DNA of 64,000 nt from Dictyophora rubrovolvata (taxonomy: Eukaryota > Basidiomycota > Agaricomycetes > Phallales > Phallaceae): NCBI GenBank assembly GCA_029959195.1, contig CP114122.1, positions 1,860,001-1,924,000 on the forward strand, read 5' to 3'. A program made the position numbers and the translations under genes. Position 1 is the first letter of the stretch, and every line of letters starts with the position of its first letter. Positions 26,049-36,143 of the stretch are shown one piece after another. The notes under the pieces are model-generated. The model saw only the letters and a list, made by a program, of their open reading frames with translations, had not been told where the DNA came from and ran no database searches.

Positions 26049-27179
26049 ATGGAAGAGAGACTTTTGTATGTTGAAAATCCTGCGTGGGCTGATGTTACAC
26101 CCGTTCCACAGTATGACGAAGGTGCAAAGCCCGTAGCGCCAATATTATATTCTAAAGAATGTATGTACGACACACCATATCAACTCTTGTCGTATTCAAG
26201 GTTTGAGTTCAGATACTCACCAATAGTTGTGTACAGATCGGGATGCAACTGATTACTTTCGTGGCATAGTTCGCACTGGAGAGAAGAGTCATCGCGTATT
26301 AGATCTTACTGAACATCTCATCCGGTTAAATCCTGGGCATTATTCGGTCTGGTGCGTCGAGTCCTGGTGCCGGCTTCAGTCCAGTTTCATGATCGTAATT
26401 GATAGGCAGTATCGTTATGATACTTTACTAGCGATTAATGCTGACCTGCGCGAGGAGCTGCGACGTATGGACGAAATTGCCACGACACATATGAAGACTT
26501 ACCAGGTCTGGCACCATCGGCAACTCCTCGTCGAAATTCTTCAAGAACCTGGTGCCGAATTGGATTTCATCAAAACAATTCTAGATATTGATTCCAAGAA
26601 CTATCACACGTGGGCGTATAGACAGTGGCTACTTGCACATTTTAACCAGAAAAATCTTTGGGCTGGGGAGATAGCTTACATCGAACAAATGCTCAAGAAC
26701 GATTTCCGAAATAATTCAGCATGGAATCATAGATTTTTCGTAGTATGGTCCAACAAACGACGCGAGAATGATGAGACCGAAGAAGAGATTTTACGAAGGG
26801 ATATACAGTGTGCCATATCATTCAAATACGGGTTCTAGCACTAAACTTTGTCAAAAGGTTCGTCAAAGATAATATCGCACTCGCTCCAAACAATGATGCA
26901 GTGTGGAACTATTATCGTGGCATCCTTCAGCATACCAAACAGCCATTTTCGACACAGCGCAATTTTGTCAAAATGTATGCGAAGGATCTGGAAACAGACT
27001 CCGATCTGTCAGAGGAGCATGAAGTCGTCCTCGACCTTGATAACCCTTCACCAGGACCGCGTGCTGTCTTACCTTGCGCGTCTGCTGTAGAATTTTTGGC
27101 TGAAATCCATGAAGAAGAAGAGACTTCCGAAAGTCTTGATAAGGCGGTCTCAGTAATGCATATCCCTCTTTCAGATTAA
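26049..27179 (+). CDS. RAM2: Farnesyl/geranylgeranyl transferase type I alpha subunit
   Basis: Shared alpha subunit of protein farnesyltransferase and geranylgeranyltransferase I, which lipidate Ras and Rho-type GTPases. Exons give MEERLLYVENPAWADVTPVP, YRDATDYFRGIVRTGEKSHR, then the PPTA repeats: LNPGHYSVWQYR, KTYQVWHHRQLLVEI, SKNYHTWAYRQWLLAHF, NNSAWNHRFFVVW and NNDAVWNYYRGI, each with the W-x-x-R core. Three introns: after the first base of a Tyr codon at 26160, inside the Trp codon at about 26351, and at about 26809-26860. The last donor follows DIQ and rejoins at FVKDNIALAPNND. Repeat number and length (about 330 residues) fit the family. Confidence 0.92.
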
Positions 27180-27630
27180 GTTCAGCACCTTAATCATTTC
27201 TTAGTTATATAACCTACTCGCGAAACTAGATAAGATCCGCAAATCGTGAATCTTTGCGTTCTTCCGTCCCGAAATATTTACTAATACATATTCAATAGGT
27301 ATTGGGAATATAGAGCAGCAGAATGTAAAAGATCATTGACATAGTAATAATAGCTTTGTATTGTTATTGACATTCGCGGATATTGTATACATACATCACT
27401 TTCTAGGCGCCGTGAAAAGCAAAACTGAGATCTGCACGAAAACTTAAATAAAAACACCAAAATATCGTATTTCTAAGAAGATTGCGAAGTGCTTATTGGG
27501 TGGCGGATATTTTATTGATGGATTGGGACGGCTGAGCTGGTAATTCGACAGAACTCAGGGTATAGTACTACTAGTATATTGAACTCAAAACCGACGGTCT
27601 CGAGATATACGGTTTGTAAGTTGCATTATG

Positions 27631-27812
27631 GTTGTCGCAAAAATCGCCCAAGCCTGATCTGGCAGGGTCCCAATCTGACCGAGCTTGAAGGTCCTGGTAG
27701 CAACTGAGGGAGACCTGATGGAGGCTGATGGAGGCTGATGGGGACTGACGGATTGACAAAAATTCCAGGTAGTGACTGACGGAGACTGACAGATTCTGGT
27801 TGGGCCAGGGTA
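27631..27812 (+). repeat. Diverged repeat copy, left
   Basis: Begins TTGTCGCAAAAATCGCCCAA, continues with CTGATCTGGCAGGG, and includes three tandem-like units (CTGATGGAGG, CTGATGGAGG, CTGATGGGGA). The opening TGTCGCAAAAAT and the following GCC.GATCTGG recur in reverse orientation near 29.34 kb. The far end (GACAAAAATTCC near 27757) partly mirrors the start, so the unit is itself partly palindromic. Confidence 0.5.
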
Positions 27813-27857
27813 GAGCGTTCAGGTCGGTAGTTTATCGATGGTATTGCTATAGTGCCT

Positions 27858-28127
27858 TCAAGCATCTTTCAATGCTCTCTGGAACATTATTTCTTCCAGT
27901 TGCAGCATATCTGTGAGCATGTCCGGTAATTCTTTCCATCTGAATGGAATGAAATAAATTAGTTTTTTGTTTTCGGGAGAAATGGAACCAAAGTAGCCCA
28001 CCAAAGCAAAGCCACCTACAGTCATGGACGTTTGCGACGACTTTGCGTTGGTATGCACGCTTTCAGAGCTTGCTTGCCGGACTTCACACACTGGAATCCA
28101 GCTCCTGTCTGATTTTACTCTCTCCAA
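27858..28127 (-). pseudogene. Possible exon or gene remnant, unknown family
   Basis: A minus-strand frame preceded by a plausible acceptor (CCTACCACAG) reads LPYLERVKSDRSWIPVCEVR, then VHTNAKSSQTSMTVGGFALV, YFGSISPENKKLIYFIPFRW and EEIMFQRALKDA, then stops. Its composition looks protein-like (charged and hydrophobic alternation, proper C-terminal helix), unlike shadow frames nearby. No upstream exons could be joined with confidence, and the family is not recognised. It may be a decayed gene or the 3' exon of a short lineage-specific one. Confidence 0.3.
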
Positions 28128-29219
28128 ATATGGAAGCTGTGGTAGGTTGGGGGAAGAGCATCACTCGGTATGCAGGACAGATGACCGCTGGGCAGACAGG
28201 CTTTCCGTCAGCATAAGTTGTGGTGTATCACCGATGTATTAGACTACGCTGTAATTTACTGCCATCTGTAATGTCTGTAATATAATTATTGGGACGGGGA
28301 GGATGGAAATGCAAAAAAGATGGATGTCAACTAATTGATGTGAGCGAAAGTGAATTATCTATGGTGGTGCGGGGAGGAGCTTGGGGGGTGAATGTCTGTA
28401 GCGCTCTCTTCGCTTTACAGGGCGGTGGTGCTGTGGCCCGCCTTGGCGCCTTCCTACGGTCTTCTCATTGTTCTTCAGCTTTTGTCGACACCCGCCATTT
28501 GTGAGCTGAGAAAAAAAAGCTCTGAAATGTTTGTTAAATAATTGCACTGTGACAATGATTTCTTGCAATTACTACAAATCTTTCGTGAACTTTGAAGGTG
28601 TGAGGTGTGGTGGGCACTGGGCAATGTCAACGGGGAACGATGTCCGTATGTTCATAACCGACTTTTGTTGCGACGCAACTGACTGCAGGGCTGAACAAAT
28701 TATATAATCCTGGCTCAACTGTATATAAGATATTCGGGGACAGACTACCATCACCATCTTCCTTTCCCCCTTCCCACCACTTGCGAGGCTTGAGACCTAT
28801 CAGGACTTACCCGATGAGGCTTGAGGCCTGACTATTAAGTAAGTGGATATATGATATGATATCAAATCTGGCTCTGATCACTATACAGGATTATAGCGTT
28901 CAACAGTTCTATGCAAATGTAAGCATTTAACAGTTTGCATTCCACTATCATAGTTGACAACAATAGCAGATATTTCAACATCAGTAGTAACTAGTAAACT
29001 AGTAGTATATGTATTGTAGCGTATTTCTCTGTATTTTTAAATATTATGTAATCTGCAATATAATACAAATCGAACAAAAATCAAACTTCTATAATCTTGC
29101 TTAAATTGTGCTATTTGTTCCAGATACAATGTGCTTTGTCCGGATTTAAGCCATTCTCCCAGATCCTCAGAATGCATTGCTGAACAATGCTGATACTTGT
29201 GGCCCCATCCTGATCAGCC

Positions 29220-29347
29220 TCGACACTCCCCGATCTTGGTCTTCAATCTGATCAGGCCTTCAGGCTCCGTCAGGCATACCCCCTCCTGACTGAGCCTGAA
29301 GGCCTGATCAGACCAGATCCGGCACTTCCCATTTTTGCGACACAGTG
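29220..29347 (-). repeat. Diverged repeat copy, right (inverted)
   Basis: Read on the minus strand from about 29344 it starts TGTCGCAAAAATGGGAAGTG, then CCGGATCTGGTCTGATCAGG, paralleling the copy at 27631 in opposite orientation. Together they could be the arms of a 1.7 kb non-autonomous element, or two scattered copies of a small palindromic repeat. Confidence 0.45.
29248..29311. repeat. Perfect 20-bp inverted repeat (hairpin)
   Basis: Left arm CTGATCAGGCCTTCAGGCTC at 29248-29267 is the exact reverse complement of 29292-29311. Inside the 24-nt spacer a second pair, GTCAGG (29269-29274) and CCTGAC (29285-29290), extends the stem, leaving a loop of about 10 nt. The whole can fold as a 64-nt hairpin with nearly full pairing. 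Confidence 0.9.
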
Positions 29348-29758
29348 TCAGATCCGGGCACAACGTGTCGTAAACTATGTAATTGGTCGATTGAGGAAGG
29401 AAATGATACAGAAAAATCCGGAAATTCGATTGTTGAAAAATCCGATTCAAACCAACCAAAATACTGTGCTGTCGACTTGGGGTAAGATTGGAACTGTAGA
29501 GATGTTTGATATCACCGATGGTACTAAGATGACCATTGCTCCAACCTAGTAGAGAATGGACATCTCTATGGCTGAACTGGCACTGGCTGTAACTATTATT
29601 TTCAACCTGCCGCATAAGGGGAGGTAAATCTCGCTGTAATTTTGTTTCCTTCCATCATGGCAAGTGTATTCATATAATTACGAAAAATTCAGGTATCATG
29701 ATTCATCTTCCACAGTAGTTGCTTTAAGATGGCAGCTTAAGCAAATAATGATTACATA

Positions 29759-30988
29759 TTAGTCGAACAAGGCTCCAGCGTTTACATTAAAGGATTGTCC
29801 TGTTATTAAGATGTTATAAAAATGAATAAACATAATAATTCCGCATGCACATACCTGTAATATTCTTCGCTTCTTCCCTTACAAGGAAAGAGACGAGTCC
29901 GGATACGTCATCCACCTCTATGGGTTTCCAACTGGGTATGGGTATTTCGCCTCGACCTAATTCAATACAAATCATTATCCGAGCCAAGCATTCAAACAAG
30001 CCACATACCATGTGATTGTCTATGAGTTGCAATGTCTGCCACTGTCATGTGTTTATAGTTTCGTCAATACAATGCCGGAATAAATCACACATTTAGTTTG
30101 GCAATCTCGGTAAAACTCACATAGTTGAGTTTGGACAGGTCCTGGACAATACGCATTGACTGTGATATCGTATGGCTGAAATTCAACCGCTGATAATATA
30201 ATGAATTGCTGGCTCGTGAAGCGACACTGGAGCATTGAAAAAAATATAACAAACCGGCAGTTTGGGTCAAACCTCTAATAGCGAATTTACTCGCAACGTA
30301 GGCTCCCCATTCAGGGAATCCTTTCGCCGCGTCAATAATACTCCGGATATCAAGAAGCTGATGATGATATACTAACCTTGTTTTCCAGCAATCGATGAAG
30401 CACCTGATAGAACGTGACGTTATCACTTCGCCCGAAATAGCTCAGAGCGTACCAATAATTCGACCTCCTCTGCCTTGTTCGATCATCTGTATGGCAGCAT
30501 GTTTATAGGCCAAGAATGTGCCTTGTGCATTCACCCTGTTAATCTTTTCCCAATCTTCTATAGGGGCTGTGTCCATGCTTCAGGCTGTGATCACATGGAT
30601 AGAAGATCGTTGAAAAACTCACTCTTTATCAAGGGTTGAGTCAGAGCAATCCCCGCATTAGCAATCATCTACATATCATGATTCAGTGTAGTTTAAAAGA
30701 GGGAAATCGAGAACGAAAAGAACATACAACGTCAAGAGACCCAAATTGCTTGACTGCAGAGACCATCAATCTCTTCACGTCGTCCTCACTGGAGGCATCG
30801 CCGTAAACTGCCAGACTCTCCCGTCTCAGCGATTTGATTTCAGAGGCAACGTCCTCCAACTCATTTCGCATTCTCGGGAGATCGTTTACGACGACGTTTA
30901 AGCCATCTTTGGCAAGACGCAAGGCGATTGCACGTCCAATACCGCGGGCAGCACCTGTAATGACGGCTACTCGTGAAATAGAAGCCAT
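29759..30988 (-). CDS. Short-chain dehydrogenase/reductase (copy 1)
   Basis: NAD(P)-dependent oxidoreductase of the classical SDR family. Start MASISRVAVITGAARGIGRA gives the Rossmann TGxxxGIG motif; an in-frame Met at 31021 would add 11 residues. It continues GLNVVVNDLPRM, IANAGIAL (NAG motif), FLAYKHAAIQMIEQGRGGRI, ASSIAGKQ (catalytic Ser) and WGAYVASKFAIRGLTQTA (Tyr and Lys of YxxxK), then ITVNAYCPGPVQTQL, ending FNVNAGALFD. Around eight introns. All catalytic residues are kept. Closest families are acetoin/diacetyl reductases and 3-oxoacyl-ACP-type reductases; the substrate cannot be told. It is a paralogue of the gene at 38.3-39.6 kb, with introns after GKQ and after TQ(T/A)A in both. 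Confidence 0.85.
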
Positions 30989-31255
30989 TGTTGAAAAGAG
31001 AATGCGGTTCACGAGAAACACTCAGGGTTTATAAAAAAAGCGGGAGTTCACTTGACAGCTAACGGAGTTTCCGAAACGGAAGAACAAATGGCTGTCTTCC
31101 TCATTCAGTTAGGCACTTCAATAACCACATGATCTGAGTGTTTTAAAGAGCAATAGCGTCTCCGGGCAAAATACCTGGTGACTGGCAGAACATCAACTCA
31201 GTCAAGAGAGAAGCGTATTTAGTTTTCTCTTCCTTTCCTTCTATTGCTATACAAT

Positions 31256-32505
31256 TCATACCAATGACAGTAAATCCCCTAATACACCGGCTGCTGTGAC
31301 ACCAGCACCAGCACCAGCACCTTGAACAATCAAAGGCCGTTGATATCGTTGGGTGTGAAAAGCGATGATGTTATCTGATCCGCCTAGTGAAGTAGCGAAT
31401 GGGTGATCAGAGGGATACCTACAAGATAACAACGTCAATTGATTTTGGTGTCCTCGTGGTCACTAATGGAGTACTAACCGTTCCAAGTTGGCTTTGATCG
31501 TTCTCGAAGCAACGTCTATGATTCCCACGAATCGCAGTACTTGTCTGTTTTGAGCGGCTTGGGAACGGAGTTTTTCAAAGTGCGGATCGAAGTCTACTAG
31601 TCGTGATACAAAATCATCCCCCGACGTCAAGCCTTCTAGCTCCTTCGGGACAAGACTAGACACCTCAACGGAGGCGTACCCGGCGGGGAGAAGATGCGCC
31701 AATTCTGGAACGTGTCGAGATAAGATAGTGAGCTTCCGAGCTACATCGGCTCCTGACAAGTCGTCCCCTGGATGGGGTTCCTTGAGATCATTTTCTCATC
31801 AAAACTGAAAGTTAAACTAGCTATAAAGCGTAATGTACCGTGTAACCCTTTTCCTTTGCTGTTTTGACAACAGAAGAGAATGATGGACCCGAGCCGTCTG
31901 GAGTCGAGAACTCGTTGAAGATATAGCTGAGTGTGCCCGAAAGTACGCCCTCAATTTTTAGGATCTTGGGAGGACATCTTAGCTGACCAAATTATGGGCG
32001 ATAAATCATCTCTTACCTTATCACCTGTTGCGACGAGGTTTTTCAAGGTACCAATGATAGGTAATCCGGCGCCAACAGTGGCCTCACCCAAGATTTTTGA
32101 CTCTCCTTCTTTGGTGGCTAATTCTATCTTCTGCCACAGCGAAAGATCTCCCGACCATCCTTTCTTGTTCGGGGTTACGACGTGAATTCCGGCTTTCAGG
32201 AATTCGGGGTAAAATGTTGCGACAGACTCTGAGGCAGTGTTGTCGATCACGGCGGCCCGAAGAGGTTGCCCCGGGGGAGCTTGAACCAGCAGCTCTGTCA
32301 GTAGCCTGGGAAGATCCGGTTTGGCACTGCTTTCTTGAAGTAGTTGTTTCCAGTCTGTTGAGATGCCGTTCGGAGAGTAATAGCATTTCTTAGAGGATGT
32401 CACGGACACAAGACGGAAGGGGGATTGTCGGACAGCGAGTAATTGCGAGATGAATTCACCCCCGACCAAGCCGACACCGATAACGGCCACATTAAGAGAT
32501 GGCAT
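31256..32505 (-). CDS. HOM6: Homoserine dehydrogenase
   Basis: Reduces aspartate semialdehyde to homoserine, the branch point to threonine and methionine. From 32505: MPSLNVAVIGVGLVGGEFIS (nucleotide-binding Gly motif), AAVIDNTASESVATFYPEFL, GIHVVTPNKKGWSGDLSLW with the catalytic-region lysine, GEATVGAGLPIIGTLKNLVA, a segment with EGVLSGTLSYIFNEFSTPDG, EPHPGDDLSGADVARKLTIL, and the C-terminal IVQGAGAGAGVTAAGVLGDL. Three or four introns; length about 375 residues as in Hom6. No aspartokinase part, so it is the monofunctional fungal form. Confidence 0.94.
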
Positions 32506-33534
32506 TGCGGATCTTACAGCTGCTTAAGGTATGAGAGGAGGGAGGTAATGAAGTGCTAGTGTTGTGTTGTCAGCGCTATTACATAATTCGGATCTGCGAA
32601 TCTTATCGCGATGTCCTTTCCCGAGTCGTCAAGGTGTCAATAAATCCCCAACGGAGATGATTTCTTTGCGATTTACACAATTTTCGTACTATAGTCAAAC
32701 TATAGTAGGAAGTCGGACAAAAGTTCCTAAATAGAAATTTCAAAGAAATTTTAACCTTCGAATTCGGTCTCAGCCCAATCTCAGCATGTCGCCAATGTTG
32801 GTACAGCTACCTACCCTCAAGTGCATCTTACATAAAAGAGCGCTCATTTTTTTTTCGTCGCTTCGAACTCTTCCACGAACTACTACGTCCGACGAGGTGG
32901 GTAGAACTTTCAAGTGGTCCTTGGATGAACCAAAATCATTCAAACTAGAGTTTCTGAGGGTCACAGCCCAATGCTTACATTATGTCTATTCTGATGCCCT
33001 TATATTCCTTGACGTTACTTTGTCTGGGATGCTGACGTATCTTTTTTTGCCAGGCGTTTTGCTCGGGTTGTTTTCTGTATTATCTATGAAATAAGGTGTG
33101 TATTTGTTCCTTATTTTGCCATGATGTTAAAAGGAGTTACCGCCTGACCTTCGGGTTTGACGAAAAACTCATGGCTGTAATCTACTCGAGATTTCTGAGC
33201 TTTACTCCCTTTGCGTTATATTCGTAAGAGCGCTGACATAAATTTGTAGGTGATCATTGTCGTTTATTATCTTTGTATGTGAGTACTATTAGTACTATTT
33301 TCTTTTCAAATGATGTCTATACACGACGGTCTTCGTATCACTACTGCCGAAACTGCCCGCACAGCTCATTTTTTCGGGCACACCCTTCTGATACACTTAT
33401 TTATCAATTGAAATAACGTAAAGCATAATCTGATTCTTTACTAGATGAATTAATACATGGACATGGTTTTCTTCCGTGTATTTACATTTCGTATTGATTG
33501 AAACATGAGTCATACAAAAACGAAAGCATATCCA
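32506..33534. other. Region between HOM6 and the MetE-like gene
   Basis: Holds the HOM6 promoter on its left, a small plus-strand frame (32786-33094, listed separately) and an AT-rich right half that should include the 3' UTR of the MetE-like gene. Nothing else is recognised. Confidence 0.4.
32786..33094 (+). CDS. Possible small protein with mitochondrial-type N-terminus
   Basis: Divergent from HOM6 (280 bp between starts). The frame MSPMLVQLPTLKCILHKRAL has basic and hydroxylated residues without acids up to TTTSDE, like a mitochondrial presequence, followed by FKWSLDEPKSFKLEFLR and a hydrophobic end (LSGMLTYLFLPGVLLGLFSV). Alternatively a GTCACA..TTTGCCAG intron (about 32955-33054) would remove part of the tail. 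No family is recognised, and the frame may be chance. Confidence 0.3.
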   Translation: MSPMLVQLPTLKCILHKRALIFFSSLRTLPRTTTSDEVGRTFKWSLDEPKSFKLEFLRVTAQCLHYVYSDALIFLDVTLSGMLTYLFLPGVLLGLFSVLSMK

Positions 33535-34741
33535 CTAAACACCAAGTTTCTGACTCGCTAATTGAGCCCCCTCTACTCTAGCCTTTATCTTCTGAAACGC
33601 GATGTCCCGAGCGTAATCGGGGTCGCTTTCCTCCCCCTTCAAATGCTTGGGCTTCTTATCAATGCTGAAGGGAGAGAAACCACAGTCATCTGTTGCACCC
33701 AACCTTTCCTTAGGAATATACTTCGTCGCGATAAGTAATTGCTCGCAGATCTCTTCTGGGGTCTCAACCCTTGGATTGAGAGGATTGACAACGCCTATGA
33801 AACACACTTGGGCGACCCCATTCGCATTCTCCTGGGAGTGTTCTCCGCACAATTTGTAAATTCGTTCTCTATTGGCTTCGGAGGATGCTTGGATCAAGAA
33901 ATATCCTGCTTCAATTTTAAAAAGAAGCGGTAGTAATTTGGCATAGTCCACATCGGCAGAATGGACACTATCGCAGTCACCTAACAATTCTTTATGTGTT
34001 TGTCAGAGCGGAGAGTAATTTGGTTTTACCTCCAGGACATGTATGGACTCCTATGTTCTTCCTCACCTCGGGGGTGAACCGACGAAGAACACGATTGTTC
34101 AGTTCGATAAACTTGTCCAGTAACTGCCGGCCTGTCCAAGGATTTCTGGAATCGCTTTTCAATGCCAAACGACCCTCGGTAAAATCGACGGATACGCGAA
34201 CAGCCCCGCTTTCGAAACATTTTTTAATATCCCATTCGCATTCGTTGATAAGATCATTTTCGAATTGTTCTCTGGGATAATCGGGTAACTCCTTGTCCAG
34301 TGGATACAAGAGATAAAGCATGGACGGGGCTATTACTGCCTGCTTCATGGGCTTGCTCGCGAGGGGCAAGGAGCGCTTGAAAAGATCTGCCGCGTATGTT
34401 TGATAGCAGAAGGGACCTGACAAGAGTCGGGGAAGTTGTCGATGATGACCATCATCAAAGATGGCAAAATATTGACCATCGGGGGCGAGGTTGGATGCCA
34501 GCCCCTTTCCGGCCAATGTCTGCACAATAGGATATGTTGCAAAAGACGAAGCGCGCTGCTCCCCGTCTGAGACGACAGGATGTCCAGTGGCTTCCATGCG
34601 TTGGATGGAGTCACGACAGGCTTCGTCCTGAACATTCTGCAACTGCTCGTACGTGATTTTGCCAGCGTCATAATCTGCAATTGCGTTCTGCAATTTCTTA
34701 GGCCGGGGAAGACTACCGACAACCTCTACAGGGATTACCAT
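33535..34741 (-). CDS. MetE C-terminal-like (cobalamin-independent methionine synthase family) protein
   Basis: Short MetE/UROD-superfamily protein, about 385 residues, which corresponds to the catalytic C-terminal barrel only. Exon 1 (about 34030-34741): MVIPVEVVGSLPRPKKLQNA, VVSDGEQRASSFATYPIVQT, CFESGAVRVSVDFTEGRLAL, GVHTCPG. Intron at 33981-34031 region, then GDCDSVHSADVDYAKLLPLL, VNPLNPRVETPEEICEQLL, TDDCGFSPFSIDKKP. His and Cys of HTCPG and the Cys of DDCGF match the zinc/thiol-binding set of the family. Full-length Met6 (about 765 residues) has an additional N-terminal half, absent here. The acceptor may be homocysteine or another thiol; physiological substrate unknown. Lies about 1 kb from HOM6. 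Confidence 0.83.
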
Positions 34742-35913
34742 GGTTGAAAGTGAGATTTACTGTGTAGGTACCAAGGCTCCAGCCGTATGTTACAGCAACG
34801 AACTGGCGGACATTTTATACTCCTAGCTCCGTAATACGCACGGATGCATTTGGGGTTTAGGAAAAACGGGTTAACACATGACGCGTGACGCATCTGTTGC
34901 AAATATCTGTCTTCTCATCTTCTAAAACGGTGGGGTGTCAAATCCCAATGCAATCTGGAATATGCAAAAGAAGTCTAGGTAATTGCAGACCCTGGCGGAC
35001 ATTGGCATGACATGTCTGTCCTAGGATGGAAGACACATAGGGTAACTTGGTTAAATATACAGGAACAAATTCAGACAGCTGGTTTGTGAATTTCGTGGGA
35101 GCGTATACTTAAAACATTTTGAACAAAAAACCCGCATGTTGAGAAGCCGTTCAAGTGAAAATGGAAACTCGGACGGTTGAATTGAAGTGAAATTTTTGCA
35201 GCCACATGGTTCGAATTTCAGCTCAATCAAAAATATAGTCTAATGCAATGTTATCAATATGTGATATTGTTTAATAGAAAACAACGACGTCCCTATGGGG
35301 TCGACGCGCAGTACTTGCGCCAGTGGTGCTAATAGTGATAATCAATCTGTAAGACCTTCGAATTATTATTAGTTATTAGTGCTGCTCTGAACCCGGATTA
35401 TATGTGAGCATATTAAGTTAACAGATATCTAGTGAGTAGTGAGCATGCAGACTAAAATCAGGATTTTGAACTGTATTTGTACTGCGGCACTTCGTACGTG
35501 TTTACACTTTATGTCTGGTCGATCGTCAGGTTGTCCTGTTCAGTCTTAAAGCCTTTCAATTTAACATTATCACGATACCGGTATGTAGAGCGTCATGAAC
35601 CGGCAAGCCAGTCTTCCATAATGAAAGGCACAATCTCTAGTCCCAATTCAATTATATCTCTATGGTTACCTTTCAAGCCACGGATTGTTAATGACCGGTA
35701 TCCCCTCCCCTTAATCACAATGAAAGCTTAATGTAAACTTTTTTAAAAAAAAACAAGCAGACATACCATTATTGTTATACCAGTTGAGACGTCTACCAAG
35801 AAGTCTGTAGAGGATAACGAAGAGAAATTGACATCTCGCAAAACGACCCGAAGGAAGCGCAAGATCGAACAATAAAGGGAAATAACCGCAATCATACCAA
35901 TAGTTGTGTACGT

Positions 35914-35921
35914 TGACGTCA
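35914..35921. promoter_or_regulatory. CRE-like palindrome TGACGTCA
   Basis: Perfect 8-bp ATF/CREB-type palindrome 223 bp upstream of the AA14-like start codon. bZIP factors of the ATF class bind this sequence in fungi. Binding here is inference. Confidence 0.4.
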
Positions 35922-36040
35922 ATCAGCAGATCATCGCAGCCTATTGTGACTTGTGTCACGGGCGCGCTCGGCAAACCATTGTTGCTAAGAAATTGTTAAC
36001 CGAAACCCTTGAACTTGGATATACACATCACGGAAATACG

Positions 36041-36048
36041 TATATAAG
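36041..36048 (+). promoter_or_regulatory. TATA box of the AA14-like gene
   Basis: TATATAAG lies about 100 bp before the ATG at 36144 and is followed by pyrimidine-rich sequence around 36080-36120, the usual layout of an inducible fungal core promoter. Confidence 0.5.
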
Positions 36049-36143
36049 ATACGAGCAAACTGTCATGCTTTTTGTTGTCCTCAACGTCGTTCTCTTCCAT
36101 AGAACTACCCTCTGGTTTGGGTAGCAATTCGTGTATCTGAGTC

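Larger units (their letters stand above)
27180..29758. other. Gene-poor island with repeats
   Basis: About 2.6 kb without a convincing complete gene. It holds a diverged inverted-repeat family (27.63-27.82 and 29.22-29.35 kb), a long hairpin (29248-29311), a GGCTGATG-type tandem stretch, an isolated exon-like frame (27858-28127) and an orphan TATA plus pyrimidine stretch (28720-28780). Base composition is AT-rich between 28.8 and 29.15 kb. No transposase, reverse transcriptase or capsid-like frame was recognised. Confidence 0.6.
34742..36143. other. Long intergenic region upstream of the AA14-like gene
   Basis: 1.4 kb with no convincing gene. It contains the promoter of the leftward MetE-like gene on its left and that of the AA14-like gene on its right. 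A perfect CRE palindrome and a TATA box lie in the right part (listed separately). Short open frames at 35.48-35.97 kb lack codon structure or similarity. Confidence 0.45.

Noticed and set aside
27180-29758. Retroelement or transposase hypothesis for the repeat island
   Set aside because: No reverse transcriptase, integrase, capsid-like or transposase motifs were seen in any frame and no long direct terminal repeats were found, so only small inverted repeats are reported.
35208-35217. GGTTCGAATT resembling a tRNA B box
   Set aside because: Lacks the following CC, and no acceptor, D or anticodon stems can be built around it.
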